Source of the DNA: Bicyclus anynana
Taxonomy: Eukaryota; Arthropoda; Insecta; Lepidoptera; Nymphalidae
Assembly (NCBI RefSeq): GCF_947172395.1
Contig: NC_069083.1
Coordinates: 10,758,501 to 10,822,500 of the forward strand
Direction of reading: 5' to 3'
Length of the DNA stretch: 64,000 nt
Positions 1-11,004 of the stretch are shown here, in pieces. Each line of letters opens with the position of its first letter. Positions within the stretch are counted from its first letter, which is position 1. The notes under the pieces are model-generated. The model made no database searches. It was not told the DNA's origin and worked only from the letters and a program-made list of their open reading frames with translations. Both the position numbers and the translations under genes were made by a program.

Positions 1-283
1 AACGAGCTTAGATTTGGTTTATATCTTATACTAAATAAGAAACTTTTGCCCGTTTTTTACACCAATCAATTACACAGAAAGGTATTTTTACGGAGCTCTT
101 TAACCAACTAACTATTTAACATCGATTATATAGAGACAGTTTTTATAATCGTATTAGATCGTTGATCATATACTTTGACAGAAAAGTCTGGTTTGGTCTG
201 AGTATATTTCGGACGCTTATTCCGTGTACTACACGAAATAAGAATTATTTATATTAAATTTGATATGAGTCAAGACTGTTGGT

Positions 284-473
284 GATCTTGCCGATGGGAG
301 GATTCGGCCGTGGCTAGTTACCATCCTCAGGACAAAGACAAACCGATTTAGCGTTTTTCGATTTTCATCGTCCTCATAACAAGTTAACCCGCTTCCATCT
401 TAGATTGCGTCATCACTTACCATCAAGTGAGATTGTAGTCGAGGGCTAACTTGTAAAAAATAAAAAAAGTATC
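284..473 (+). mobile_element. SINE family A, 5'-truncated copy
   Basis: The 3' body of a tRNA-derived SINE, including the segments GGATTCGGCCGTGGCTAGTT and GAGATTGTAGTCGAGGGCTA and a terminal A-rich run. It matches the reverse complement of the complete copy at 864-1183 but lacks the tRNA-like head and shows several small deletions, so it is an old copy. Confidence 0.75.
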
Positions 474-863
474 ATATCCTACTATAGGAATACGCTTTCC
501 TGTGCTCGTCAATCTGAGGTATTATTAAGCCTATAAGTAATTATAAGTTTTGTAAATAATGGAAAGTGAAAGTGTTACATTCGAATTATTTCGGATTAAG
601 TTGTCATTAATGTGTTTTGTATGTAAACTGGTTTCGATCCAGCTCGCTTGTTTAATTCCGAAATTACACGAGTTCGAGGAACTATTACCTACTTGTTGGC
701 TGGTTATGAGTTATTTGTAGACTAATGGACGTAATTATGTTTTTCTTCATTAACTTTCCCTGCGTCCGATCTCAGTAAAACAATATGTTGCTCTTAATTA
801 TTATTAATCTATCTGAGAAATTTATCATCATTTTCATCTGATGGACTGTTGGACATTTTTTTT
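474..863. other. Unassigned AT-rich spacer
   Basis: I see no coding signal or recognisable repeat here. It lies between two oppositely oriented copies of SINE family A. Confidence 0.5.
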
Positions 864-1183
864 AACTCTTTACAAGTTAGCCCTTGACTACAATCTCACC
901 TGATGGTAAGTGATGATGCAGCCTAAGATGGAAACGGGCTAACTTGTTAGGAGGAGGATGAAAATCCACACTCCTTTCGGTTTCTACACGACATCATACT
1001 GGAACGCTAAATCGCTTGGCGGTACGTCTTTGCCGGTAGGGTGGTAACTAGCCACGGCCGAAGCCTACCACCAGCTAGTCCTGGACCAATTAAGAAAATC
1101 TCAATCTACCCAGCCGGGGATTGAACCCAGGACCTCCGATTTGTAAATCCACCGCGCATACCACTGCTCCACGGAGGCCGTCA
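864..1183 (-). mobile_element. SINE family A, near full-length
   Basis: Read on the minus strand, the element starts with a tRNA-like head. The A box lies in GTGGAGCAGTGGTATGCGCG and the B box in CTGGGTTCAATCCCCGG. A unique body follows (GGCTTCGGCCGTGGCTAGTT, then GCTAACTTGTTAGGAGGAGG in the opposite sense) and then an A-rich tail. The head lacks a plausible complete cloverleaf 3' end and the body continues for about 250 bp, so this is a SINE and not a tRNA gene. Further partial copies lie at 284-473, 42160-42275 and 51085-51262. Confidence 0.85.
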
Positions 1184-1234
1184 AAATACTTCCAAATACC
1201 ACGCCACCTGCTTTGAAAAATTCTTTGCTACCCA

Positions 1235-1285
1235 CTTGATGTCATTAGTCTCGTGGGGGATCGACCAACACTTTGCTTTATTGTG
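1235..1285 (-). mobile_element. Short RTE-type LINE 3' fragment
   Basis: About 50 bp resemble part of the RTE-type 3' coding end seen at 43012-43400 (CTTGATGTCATTAGTCTCGT followed by the GGGGATCGACCAACACT segment). It is very short and diverged. Confidence 0.45.
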
Positions 1286-1317
1286 ATTTTCTATCAGATG
1301 GCCACGCTATTTCACTC

Positions 1318-1496
1318 GCTTAGTTGCCGTTCCCGTAAGAATGCGGGAGTAAAATATAGCCTATAGCACCCGGGGATTGTGTAGCTTCCCAACAGTAAAA
1401 GAATTTTTCAAATCGGTTCAGTAGTTTCGGAGCCTACTCAGTGCAAACAAACAAACATTCAAATCCTTGCTCTTTATAATATTAAGTACTTTACGC
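1318..1496 (-). mobile_element. Helitron-like non-autonomous element, partial
   Basis: On the minus strand this reads like the other Helitron-like copies in the window: a 5' part with AATATTATAAAG, then CCGATTTGAAAAATTCTTTT, then the CCCGCATTCTTACGGGAACG region. The terminal hairpin and CTAG end are eroded. The order of blocks matches 52011-52201 and 57665-57849. Confidence 0.6.
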
Positions 1497-3105
1497 TAGA
1501 GTAAAAGTGTAGAGTAAAGTAGAGACTCGTAAGACGTACATGATTTATTTAAAAAAAAAAAGAAAATCTACGTTACTAATTATGTTCATTCTCTATTCTA
1601 ATTAGGTAATTATGGTATTCAGTACACAAAACGCTGATATGAAATAAAGGGTATCTATAATAGATAGAGAATATATGCAAAAGCGATACTAAATATCGTG
1701 GAAACATTAATCAAAGTATGATAAGCGCTTCAATGGTGCAAATGTTACTTACGTAAATCACTCTTTTGTTGTCATCGCGATAGTGGGCCATATATCAATC
1801 AAGGAGTTGGGTTTATGTTGCAACAATAAACAAATCATCGCAATAATTAAAGCAGTAAGTCATTTCCGACTTTTAAGGTCCGTGTCACCTTTGACCGCAA
1901 TGCGGTACCACCTACGCTAGTCGCTAATTTATTTCGCACATAAAGAATATTGGTTCTCGTTCAAGGCAATCAATGACTTGTGTATTGTATTTAATTCTAA
2001 CTGGAGGATGCCTGCGACTTCGCGCGGTTTTCGGTTTATTCGGAGATATAAATCGCTAAATTTGATGTCAATGAAACAAAGCCTTCGTTCATGTAGGATG
2101 GTGGAGCGACAGTTCGTTTCACTCATGAAAGGCGCTTCTTTAATAACTCCTCCTCCTCCCACTCCTCTTCTCGGACCAAGGCGCGTTTGGAACCCTCGTT
2201 ACTTTAGTTTTAAGTTTTCGACTATTATTACCACCATTTGATTAAATTAAATTATGTCATAATCTTGACCTTTCAAAAGTGCTTGTAAACTAAGCCTAAT
2301 TGAAATAAATGAATTTTGACTTTTTTTTTGAAAAGTTTGGCGCGATTGACGATAATGGTACGTATTATGAACGTCATACTACAGTCACCATAACCATGCT
2401 ATCTGAAAAACACTTCAGAAATTAGCCAAATAGTTAAAGTTATACATTATTTCAATCTTAGCTTATTCTGACCCGCATAAGAAGTATAATTTTGTTTGCG
2501 CCTCATCTAATTCCTTTAACCCTTTTGCGTAATTGTGTAACAAACAATAAGCCCACAATCATACATACTCACATTTGATAAAATAGGAATAAAATAACAC
2601 AGGCTGGAATGATTAAACTGTATTCCAAATAACTTATTACTTTCTTAAACAAATCGTTACTTTAGTAGATGGTTAATACATTAATTAAATTCAACTTAAC
2701 CCCACATAACATGTCATCATGACTTTTCATAGACAACAATACCCAACCAAACCTCAGAATAAAACCATAATCATTAATAAACAGTACAGATTAAAATATT
2801 TATCTGGAAGAAGGAGTTTTTATATGTTGTCTTATGTATTTATAATTATTAATAAATAATTAAAAATCTAACACATTTATAATACAAATTGGATAACAAC
2901 GCACACACACATGAGCTACAAAAGGTGAAAGGCCTATAGCTGCAAGAGCAGAATGTCATCTAACTAATTCCTTGAAAGGTCCAACACTGTAGGTCGGGTA
3001 CCTAGTGTAGCGTGCTTTACTTCCCTTTAACCTCTTTTTGCTCTTTAGTCGCGTGCTTGGAATGTATATTATTTAATATTTCTATTAATATGTCTTATAA
3101 GGTCT
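1497..3105. other. Unassigned AT-rich intergenic DNA
   Basis: No supported gene. Overlapping short frames exist on both strands around 1929-2241, but neither has a recognisable domain and their overlap is typical of chance. A somewhat GC-richer patch (about 2010-2190) contains TCCTCCTCCTCCC. Nothing else stands out. Confidence 0.5.
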
Positions 3106-3430
3106 CGTGATAGCCCAGTGGATATAACCTCTACCTTCGATTCGAAGAGCGTAGGTTCGAATCCGGTCATAGGGGCATGCACCTCCAACATTAATTCAGT
3201 TTTTTTTTTTTTAGTTATGTGAGTTTTAAGAAATTAAATAACACTTGTCTCAAACGGTGAAAGCGGAAAGGAGGAAATCTGCAAACCTGAGAATTTTTTT
3301 AATTCTCTACGTGTGTGAATTCTGCCAATCCGCAATGGGCGAGCGTTGTGAACTAAGGCCTAACCCCTCTTATTCTGAGACGAGACTCATGATCAATAGT
3401 GAGCCGAATATGGGTTGATAATGATGATTA
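3106..3430 (+). mobile_element. SINE family B, full-length
   Basis: The tRNA-like head has an A box in GATAGCCCAGTGGATATAAC and a B box in GTAGGTTCGAATCCGG. The body contains AATTCTGCCAATCCGC and ends in a short simple repeat (GATAATGATGATTAT). Minus-strand copies of the same unit are at 13016-13205, 34868-35190 and 41530-41817. This is a SINE and not a functional tRNA gene. Confidence 0.85.
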
Positions 3431-3555
3431 TTATCAGTATTACAGTTGCGTGATTTAGTAGGTAGATATGATATAAAAATAGTCCAAATGATTCCACGAC
3501 TCGTACCGTTGACTCTAATTAATTCCAAAACTATGGGGATAACGTAAAGGAAATA

Positions 3556-3915
3556 TGTAATGAAACTTTATTCTCCACTAGTGGACGCCTGTGACGTCAT
3601 CCGCAACCTCTTTAATCCAGCCCTTACAGTAGTATGGCTGGAAAATGGAGTAACTTCTCCCGTTTTCCCAACGTTTCCCTTCACTACTCTGCTTTATTGA
3701 TCGTAGCGTGATGAAAACTATACTATAACCTGCCCAGGAGTATGAAGAATAATTGTACCAAGTTTCGTTAAAATCCGTCGAGTAAGTAGTTTTTGTTTCT
3801 ATAACGAACATACAGACAGACAAAAATTTTACTGATTGCATTTTTGGCATCAGTATCGATCACTTATTACCCCCTGATCGTTATTTTGGAAATATATTTT
3901 ATGAACAGAATTTCT
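3556..3915 (-). mobile_element. Interspersed repeat family F, copy 1
   Basis: This block is the reverse complement of 59275-59590. Shared landmarks are AATAATTGTACCAAGTTTCG, CATACAGACAGACAAAAATT and ATTGCATTTTTGGCATCAGT. The small minus-strand frame inside is a by-product of the repeat. I do not know the superfamily; no terminal inverted repeat or tRNA head is visible. Confidence 0.7.
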
Positions 3916-3984
3916 ACATATTTATTATAAGTATAGATGTAAACCGTTGCGCACGGAGCTTAAACGCATAATGTGAGGATGAGT

Positions 3985-4130
3985 AACGCCATTGGAATTG
4001 CATTTTTGGTTATTGGAAACAATAAAGCGGTTACGGGACACCGGAGTCCGGCCACGTGTTGGATGCCGAGGCAGGGGTGAAGAAACTACAGCTCGGCCGA
4101 TAAGCCGCCGCGCCGCCATGTTTACTCGAT
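3985..4130. promoter_or_regulatory. GC-rich island, possible regulatory element
   Basis: Unlike its surroundings, this stretch is GC-rich and non-repetitive in the window. It holds an E-box CACGTG in GGCCACGTGTTGG, a GCCGCCGCGCCGCCATG run and a forkhead-like TGTTTAC. A 72-codon minus-strand frame crosses it but has no recognisable domain. Function is inferred only from composition and motifs. Confidence 0.22.
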
Positions 4131-4616
4131 CATTATAAATCATAGACGTAAACGGTGTAGCCTTTGACCTACGATAGACTGATGCTCCTGTCTCGCTCGT
4201 ACTGGCTCCATCATACCAAAATAGAACGGCATTACTCGCACGAATTTAACTGGGAAATTCAATACCAAAGTTTCACAATTGTTTAATCAGGTCAGTAGAT
4301 CAGCATCACGAATAACTGAAAATGCCAGGAATAAATTATATACGAGTATGTTTCTAAATAATCTCTGCCCATTTTAGGCTTGGATCACATTTATTAGCAT
4401 AGGTACATTATCTCTAATCTCTTTTTTATGTACAGTACAGAGTACGCACAGACTATGCAATCTCATATGAACTTTATGATTATACTGTAGCATCTTCATA
4501 CAAAATATATAGTATTATGATAACTTATTTATAATATCAATATGAGTCGTATTGGTATTATACTTTCATAGTCAGTTACATAAGGATTCAAACACGAACA
4601 GAACAATATTCTTGCA

Positions 4617-4962
4617 CTAGCGGACGCCCGTGTTTTCGTGCGCGTGGTAATTATTTTTTTACAAATCTCTCGGGAATGGATTTTTTCGGGATAAAAAGTA
4701 GCCTATCTGAATTAACACTAATCCAGACTATAATCTATCTCTACTTCCAATTTCAGGTGATTCGCTTCAGTAGCTGTGTTAATCATCATTTTTCACAAAT
4801 TTCGGGAATCCATGGATTTTTTCGGGATAAAAAGTAGCCTATGTGTTAATCCAGAGTCCATTCCAAATTTCAGCCAAATCGGTTCAGTAGTTGCGACGTT
4901 AAAGAGTAACAAACATCCAAACCTACAAACTTTCACGTTTATAATATTAGTAGGAAGTAGGA
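4617..4962 (-). mobile_element. Helitron-like element with internal duplication
   Basis: Read on the minus strand, it begins TC after an A (position 4962) and ends CTAG before a T (4617), with GGGCGTCCGCTAG at the 3' terminus. The block GGATTTTTTCGGGATAAAAA occurs twice (about 4678 and 4815), so the unit is a partial internal duplication or one copy nested in another. No coding capacity. Confidence 0.75.
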
Positions 4963-6599
4963 TAGGAATCAAAGACGTCATGAAATTATCTTGTCAAAAA
5001 TGATATTACCATCACGTAGAAAAGGATATTCTATGAGCCTCTCATCCAGAAATAAGTATTGTTGTCATGGTTAGGTCACTTAATCACGCCTAAAACTGGT
5101 CAATCACTCATCAATATAGCGAACAAAGCCGTGCGACGGAGAAAACCTATATATACCTAAAAAACCTAGTCTATATAAATTGATGATGACCAAAGCGATT
5201 CTGGCTTTAACCGTCATTAAGATTTAAATATAGTTTTTGATTAACACAGTAAAGTAGCTACTTACTTAGGTACTTATGAAGTGGTTTGAGATCTTCATAG
5301 ATGAAGGCTAAGATCTGTATTTAATTAATAGAAGTTTATAACGTCTCGCAACATGAACCAATAAACAGAAAAGAGAGAATAAATGACAATATTTTCTTTT
5401 CTATTAGGTATACTTGTCAGCGGCGAAGAGTCCAACAAGCCGATTCGCGCCGGGTTACCGTTTACAAATACATAGATATTCATTATTGTAATGAATATGT
5501 TGTATGTATGGCTATATGAAAAAATATATCACGCGGTATGAATTTCCTTTTCATTAGGTTACCTTCGACAAAATTCCAACCTTTGCCACTGGTTACCTAT
5601 GTTATTAGTAAAGTACCTAATTACGGGACAAGATGAGTCTCACGTTAGTCATGAGGTTGAAGTGTGTTTTGTCCTCGCCCCATTACAATTTCTTTCAATT
5701 CAATAGATTCTGCTGGCCTATTCACTATTTTCGTTTTTATTATCAATCTATTAATATAAACATCAAATCGATTGACAAAATGTCATTTACCTATTGTGTG
5801 ATCCACCAATAAGCACCGGATGACATTTTTACATATAATCTCGATTTCGTATATGTCAACTTTGACCTATGCTAACGTCAAAAATAATAAGTTAATAAGC
5901 CTGCTGTTGTATTACTCGTATAAGTTTATTTTTGTTGAACCGTAACACTGACATCATAATAAAATAATCACGTAAATTGCTGCAATGCAAACCTAAAGTT
6001 TTTTTTTTGGTAGTTGGGTACTGACTCGGAAGTGTCTAACTCGGAGTGTAAATAAGTGTGTAACTTGGAGTGTAACTAAGTGTGCAACTCGGAGTGTAAA
6101 TCGGTGTGTAAATCGAGCAGCTATTAAGAATTAGAAAACTCCACAGGTTTATTGTTCAAAAAGACTTTTGTTGATAGAGTGGTTCTTATCTCGTTCAGTT
6201 TTTATTTCTACAAAAATACGAGGAAATAGATAGGCACGCTATGAATAATGAATTTGTTAGAATTTTATCAAACGTCACTGTACTGCCATTATTCGCAACA
6301 AACTCTAACAAAACAATGATTTATGGTTCAATAACAATAACAGAGTTATCACAAACTGGCTGTTAATATGTACAATAGCTGCGGGCAGTGGCTTGACCAC
6401 TATTTCCTGTGATACCCGCGTTCTCGATAAACGGGGAGCCAGACTTCCGTCACACCGACCCATCTCCAACTATCGCCCGTTTACTCATCCCGACCTGACT
6501 GATGATATTTTAATTCATAAATTATCCTATAAATAGGTCATTGAACTTTAGACACTGATTTAGAAACTGTCTCTGTATTTATCGTAGAACTTTTTTTTA
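4963..6599. other. Unassigned intergenic DNA with a minisatellite
   Basis: Mostly AT-rich unique sequence. It includes a short degenerate minisatellite at 6023-6117, listed separately, and a GC-richer patch near 6370-6500 (TGGCTTGACC, ATACCCGCGTTC). No gene is supported. Confidence 0.5.
6023..6117 (+). repeat. 24-bp degenerate minisatellite
   Basis: About four units of roughly 24 bp, each built from two related 12-mers of the type CTCGGAGTGTAA and ATAAGTGTGTAA. Units differ by point changes. Confidence 0.8.
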
Positions 6600-6835
6600 A
6601 TTTCAATAATAGCAAGCGAGTAATTGATAGCGATCTCACCTGATATTATTGATCGTGATAGATTAAATAACCTAGCGACTAAGTTAGTCGCTGAGGTTCA
6701 AGTTAATACCCAACCCAATACCATTCCACTGACAGATTCTAGGTACCATGTTTTTGCTTGATAAATAATAGCGGAAAGTTAAATCATTTCAGAGCAGTAG
6801 GATTATAATTAGCTAAGGCCGAAGCCTACTAGCGT
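6600..6835 (-). mobile_element. Degenerate SINE family A relative
   Basis: Two blocks in the order expected for a minus-strand family A copy are visible: GCGATCTCACCTGATATTAT at the tail side and TAAGGCCGAAGCCTAC near the head side. The sequence between them is strongly diverged. Confidence 0.4.
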
Positions 6836-7535
6836 ACAATAATGAAGCACTGAAACACAAAAGGTACAACACTAATGTACGTAAGTAGATATTTAAGAAC
6901 ATATATATACAATAGGTACAATGTATTAAGATGTGTGATGTGTAAGTATATAAAAAAATTTTTTTGTTGGTGGTTTGTTTTTCAATATTCATTAAACAGG
7001 CAAGACGTGCTTACAAACTTGGAAACTGAGCATAGTTTTATGAGCGCGCTATATTTATAGCATACATATTTCTAAAAGTGGGCTTCAATGGATGTTAATT
7101 TTCTCGAATAGCTTTTAAAACCAAAATGGATAACGCTTAATGTGGCGCGACAGTCGATAAGCAACATAATTTGACGTAGGTTATCAGATATTAGGGTCAA
7201 TTGCCTTGTCCACTAGTTCCACCATGTTGGGTTAGTCTGTGATAACACCATTGACACAACATGCTACTGTCGCCAGAAGTAAACATACCCTAAATATAAT
7301 TTCAGTAATCGAATGGAGATATCAATAAGCTATAAATAAATATGTTTAGTTTGGAGAGGCTAGAATTTAAAAATCCATAAATGTAATGCTAGGTAAAATA
7401 ATTCTATTGCATATTCTACTGCATCTGTCAGTGATATTATAATCAATAGTATATGTAGGTATTATACAAGTCACTTAGAAAGAATAAAGAACAATGGAAG
7501 TCTAAAACAAGTTCGATGTGATGGCATTTACAAGT
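6836..7535. other. Unassigned spacer left of the DIRS element
   Basis: AT-rich, with a lysine/phenylalanine-rich 61-codon chance frame. No repeat or gene recognised. It ends with the flank ACAAGT immediately before the DIRS left terminus. Confidence 0.5.
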
Positions 7536-7545
7536 ATTATATTTC

Positions 7546-7697
7546 TCAGCTTCACTCGACCCGATTTTATATTAACATATTGTAGTATACTCCTATGCTA
7601 CAGCCAATGACACAGTTTTTTAAAGTTAATAGGAATTTTTCAAAATATCACCATGGCAACCCAAACACCACCCCCGCGCGGCCATAGGTCGCCATCT
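7546..7697 (+). repeat. DIRS left inverted terminal repeat
   Basis: All 152 bp are identical to the reverse complement of 12382-12533 when compared block by block. It starts at TCAGCTTCACTCGACCCG and ends GGTCGCCATCT. A further 10 bp outside it (from 7536) are unique to the left end and are matched only by the ICR. The repeat probably contains the element promoter, by analogy with DIRS-1; no TATA-like motif was confirmed. Confidence 0.95.
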
Positions 7698-7808
7698 CCA
7701 TTCTGTGTTTCTGTGTTCAAAGCCTAGACACGCTAATTCAAATAAAAATAATTTTAATCGTGGAAATCTTAGAATTTATAAAATTTAAATAAAATTATTT
7801 AGTTAGTC

Positions 7809-8051
7809 ATGCCAAAAGGCAAACGTAAACGTAAAAGTAATGAAAAATATGCAGATATTAAGAAAAAATTACGGAAAATCGAGGCAAGACTCGATAGGTC
7901 AACGCGGCGTCGAACCGTATCTTCAGGGCCGATGATGTTAGAAGAAAAACATCATTATTCAGGGAGTAAGTCGTCAGGTCAGTTCAACATCTTGTATAAT
8001 ATAATATACCCACATTTTCTTGTAAGAAAACGATTTGCTATCATAATTTAA
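7809..8051 (+). pseudogene. DIRS gag-like ORF1, N-terminal part
   Basis: The frame opens at an ATG 111 bp inside the left ITR. It encodes a very basic N-terminus (residues 1-9 MPKGKRKRK), then a charged, probably coiled-coil stretch (around residues 15-35, many K/R/E). A basic nucleic-acid-binding start of this kind fits DIRS ORF1/gag. The likely real coding ends near residue 60; the remaining residues are AT-rich read-through before the tandem array at 8078. Gag-like sequence resumes at about 9119, so the array splits the gene. Alternatively the array could lie in an intron, but no convincing donor/acceptor pair was found. Confidence 0.6.
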
Positions 8052-8077
8052 TTTCATACGTAATATGATGACATTTA

Positions 8078-9000
8078 GTGATGCGGGATGCCATCTGAGC
8101 TATCTATCCCTGTCACAAAACCTTTTTTCACTTAGCCCAACTGGGGCTAGGTCCATTCTCAAAGATCATATTAATTTATGATTCTTGTTACATTTTTATA
8201 ATGTAAATTAGTGATGCGGGACGCCAACTGGGCTATCCCTGTCGCAAAACCTTTTTTCACTTAGCCCAACTGGGGTTAAGTCCATTCTCAAAGATCATAT
8301 TTATGATTCTTGTTACATTTTTACAATGTAAATTAGTGATGCGGGACGCCAACTGGGCTATCCCTGTCGCAAAACCTTTTTTCACTTAGCCCAACTGGGG
8401 CTAGGTCCATTCTCAAAGATCATATTAATTTATGATTCTTGTTACATTTTTATAATGTAAATTAGTGATGCGGGACGCCAACTGGGCTATCCCTGTCGCA
8501 AAACCTTTTTTCACTTAGCCCAACTGGGGCTAGGTCCATTCTCAAAGATCATATTAATTTATGATTCTTGTTACATTTTTATAATGTAAATTAGTGATGC
8601 GGGACGCCAACTGGGCTATCCCTGTCGCAAAACCTTTTTTCACTTAGCCCAACTGGGGCTAGGTCCATTCTCAAAGATCATATTAATTTATGATTCTTGT
8701 TACATTTTTATAATGTAAATTAGTGATGCGGGACGCCAACTGGGCTATCCCTGTCGCAAAACCTTTTTTCACTTAGCCCAACTGGGGCTAGGTCCATTCT
8801 CAAAGATCATATTAATTTATGATTCTTGTTACATTTTTATAATGTAAATTAGTGATGCGGGACGCCAACTGGGCTATCCCTGTCGCAAAACCTTTTTTTT
8901 CACTTAGCCCAACTGGGGCTAAGTCCATTCTCAAAGATCATATTTACGATTCTTGTTACATTTTTATAATGTAAATTAGTGCGGGACGCCATCTGGGCTA
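8078..9000 (+). repeat. Tandem array of about 129-bp units inside the DIRS gag
   Basis: Units begin with GTGATGCGGGAYGCCA at 8078, 8211, 8336, 8465, 8594, 8723 and 8852, with a partial eighth at 8979. The spacings are 133, 125, 129, 129, 129, 129 and 127 bp. The central units look nearly identical while the first and last are more diverged, the usual result of unequal exchange. Each unit carries the inverted motifs TGGGCTA and TAGCCCA about 30 bp apart, which could form a small stem. Confidence 0.95.
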
Positions 9001-9118
9001 AAAAATGCTGGTCACGTAAAAAACACTTATTAGGCATTCTTATACTTCTTGTTACCACAAAAAAAAAAAACTGATAATGGTATGGCATTGATAAACATTT
9101 CGGTTTTAATCACTTATA

Positions 9119-9890
9119 TGGCTTCACTCCTTGACCAGCCTGACGAATATAAATCAAACCCTAGCATGCAGAATATGCCTGTGGCTTCTACCACAAATCT
9201 TTCAGCGATCCCTATTTGACCACCTCGAACAGTACTCCAAGCCCAAGCTCAGCGGGTAATCAATCTTGCGCCCGGAGCCCGACACCAGCCACTGCGATCG
9301 TGCTAGTCTCAAGTGATGCACCGGCAGAGTCCCAGGAGCCAGAGGTCGATGAAGCGATGCTCGCTCTATTGGGTGATTGTATTGTAGACAACAAATTTGG
9401 GAAGGCTATCCATAAAGACCTAAAGACCATCATGATGGCTTGAAATACTTAGTAAGGGGCTACAAAAGGAGGTTAAAGATAAGATACTCCAAGAATATTG
9501 AATACCCGAAAATTGCGATTTGTTGGTCGCGCCCGTCCTTAACCCTGAGGTTAAGGCAGGCAATGGTCAAGAGGGATTCATCACTAATGACTAAACAGAA
9601 ACGCCGTTGCGGCTATTAATCAAGCTATTGAATTATCACTAGCTAAGGAAAATCACACAAAAATATTGAAGATGTTTGTTTTCAGATTTCTTAAGAAGTA
9701 ATAATAATCCTAATAATAATCGATTAATCTCGAAAACCCTGCCTTGGAAAACGGGGCTGAAGTCTGAAACAGAGAAGCCTCGCCGCAGCCAGGGTCATCG
9801 TGTAGCGCTGAACAGCTCTCAACAGCGGGGGATATCCGACCAGCCAGCACCGAGAACTTACAAGTACCCGAGACAGTACCTCTAAAATTA
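9119..9890 (+). pseudogene. DIRS gag-like ORF1, central and C-terminal part (broken)
   Basis: Gag-like sequence resumes after the array. One frame reads around ...DQPDEYKSNPSMQNM; after a frameshift the next has a Ser/Pro-rich stretch and then an acidic-hydrophobic segment (EVDEAMLALLGDCIVDNKFG, then AIHKDLKTIMM). A stop-containing continuation holds KEVKDKILQEY and LVAPVLNPEVKA. The sequence PVLNPEVKA and the preceding helix resemble the conserved core of DIRS ORF1 proteins. At least three frame changes or stops occur, so no full protein can be made. The following pol region begins without a gap. Confidence 0.7.
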
Positions 9891-10975
9891 TTTAGTTAGA
9901 TTGCAGCGCTATATTAAATGTTGGAGTGATATTACAGATGATCCCATCATTTCATCGTGGTTACATGGATATGAAATTCCTTTTACTTCATTTCCAATTC
10001 GTATTCGGAATAATACTTCAGACTTTGTTAATCAATCTAATGTCTGTTAGATATAATTGCTATATCTATATCTATATAAATCTGTCAATCTAATGTCTGT
10101 TATATATTAATGCAAAATCTAGATGCACGCACACATTAATGGCGAATTTATTTTAAACATATTTTTAGTTCCGAAACCAAATGGCGATAAAAGATTACTT
10201 TTGCAATAGATTTGTTATCACATTTTTAAAATGGAGGATTATAGAAATATCTCCAAGCTTATTACACACAACTATTATATGGCAAAAATTGATATATGAA
10301 GCATGCCTATTGTAATTTTTTAGGTCGATGCGATAGAAATAACTATAAAGTTACCTATTAAAAAAAAAAAAAAAAAAAAAGAGATTAAAGAATCATTAAT
10401 AAAATACATTAATCAGAATAAGTGTAAATACTATCAATCTTGAAATGAAAGTAGCTTGCTTTGGTCTGAAAGTTTGTGCTAAAAAGCTTAAATAGTAACG
10501 AAGTATTACTGCGAATTGATAATGTTCCTGCTATATCATACATCTGAATGAAATTGCTAGAGAGATGGCAAGATGGCAGTAGTGTGAAACAAGAAATATA
10601 ACAGTGATTGCCTCGTATACTATAATAGTTTCCCTTGTATGCTAAAGATAATCTTGAAGCCTATTCTATAAGGCATAGGGACATAGGAACTTTGTGAATA
10701 TGTTTCTTATGTTTCTTTTAAAAATAGTTTATATTTTCGGTAAATCAGAGATAGACCTCTTTGCTTGATGTAATGTATGTGCCACTTCTCGTTACATTTC
10801 TCGAAAAACGTTCTCAATGCATGGCTGTCAATGCCTTTACTGTTTCATGGTTTCATTTATCATTTTATGCATTCCCTCCGTTCTCCTTCATTTTGAAAAT
10901 GTTACAAAAAATAATATGCGATAAAGCAGAAGGCAAAGTATTTGTGCCCTATTGGCCAACTCAAGCGTGGTAACC
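9890..10975 (+). pseudogene. DIRS reverse transcriptase/RNase H region (broken)
   Basis: The order of motifs is that of DIRS pol. First comes a pre-RT segment (LQRYIKCWSDITDDPIISSW, near 9900-9960, and GYEIPFTSFP). The finger region follows (FLVPKPNGDKRLLL, near 10160), then EDYRNISKLI and NYYMAKIDI (near 10230-10290). The palm with the catalytic aspartates should follow, but the frame runs into a 21-bp A-tract at 10360-10380, and the next recognisable blocks belong to the C-terminal RT/RNase H part. The end is clear: AVNAFTVSWFHLSFYAFPPF and KVFVPYWPTQAW (10820-10973). Frameshifts and stops occur throughout. Without the palm this copy cannot encode active RT. Confidence 0.82.
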
Positions 10976-11004
10976 TATCCTTAAAAAAAAAAAAAAAAAA
11001 ATAC

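Noticed and set aside
1929..2241. Overlapping ORFs on both strands (77 and 87 aa)
   Set aside because: Neither has a recognisable domain, and overlap in antisense frames suggests chance.
3108..3175. Possible tRNA gene with clear A and B boxes
   Set aside because: The sequence continues into a repeated body found at 13016, 34868 and 41530, so it is the head of SINE family B. The same reasoning excludes the tRNA-like heads at about 1125-1183, 22852, 51845 and 61728.
8078..9000. CRISPR-like array
   Set aside because: The whole 129-bp unit repeats without unique spacers, and the sequence is from an insect nuclear genome. It is a plain tandem repeat.
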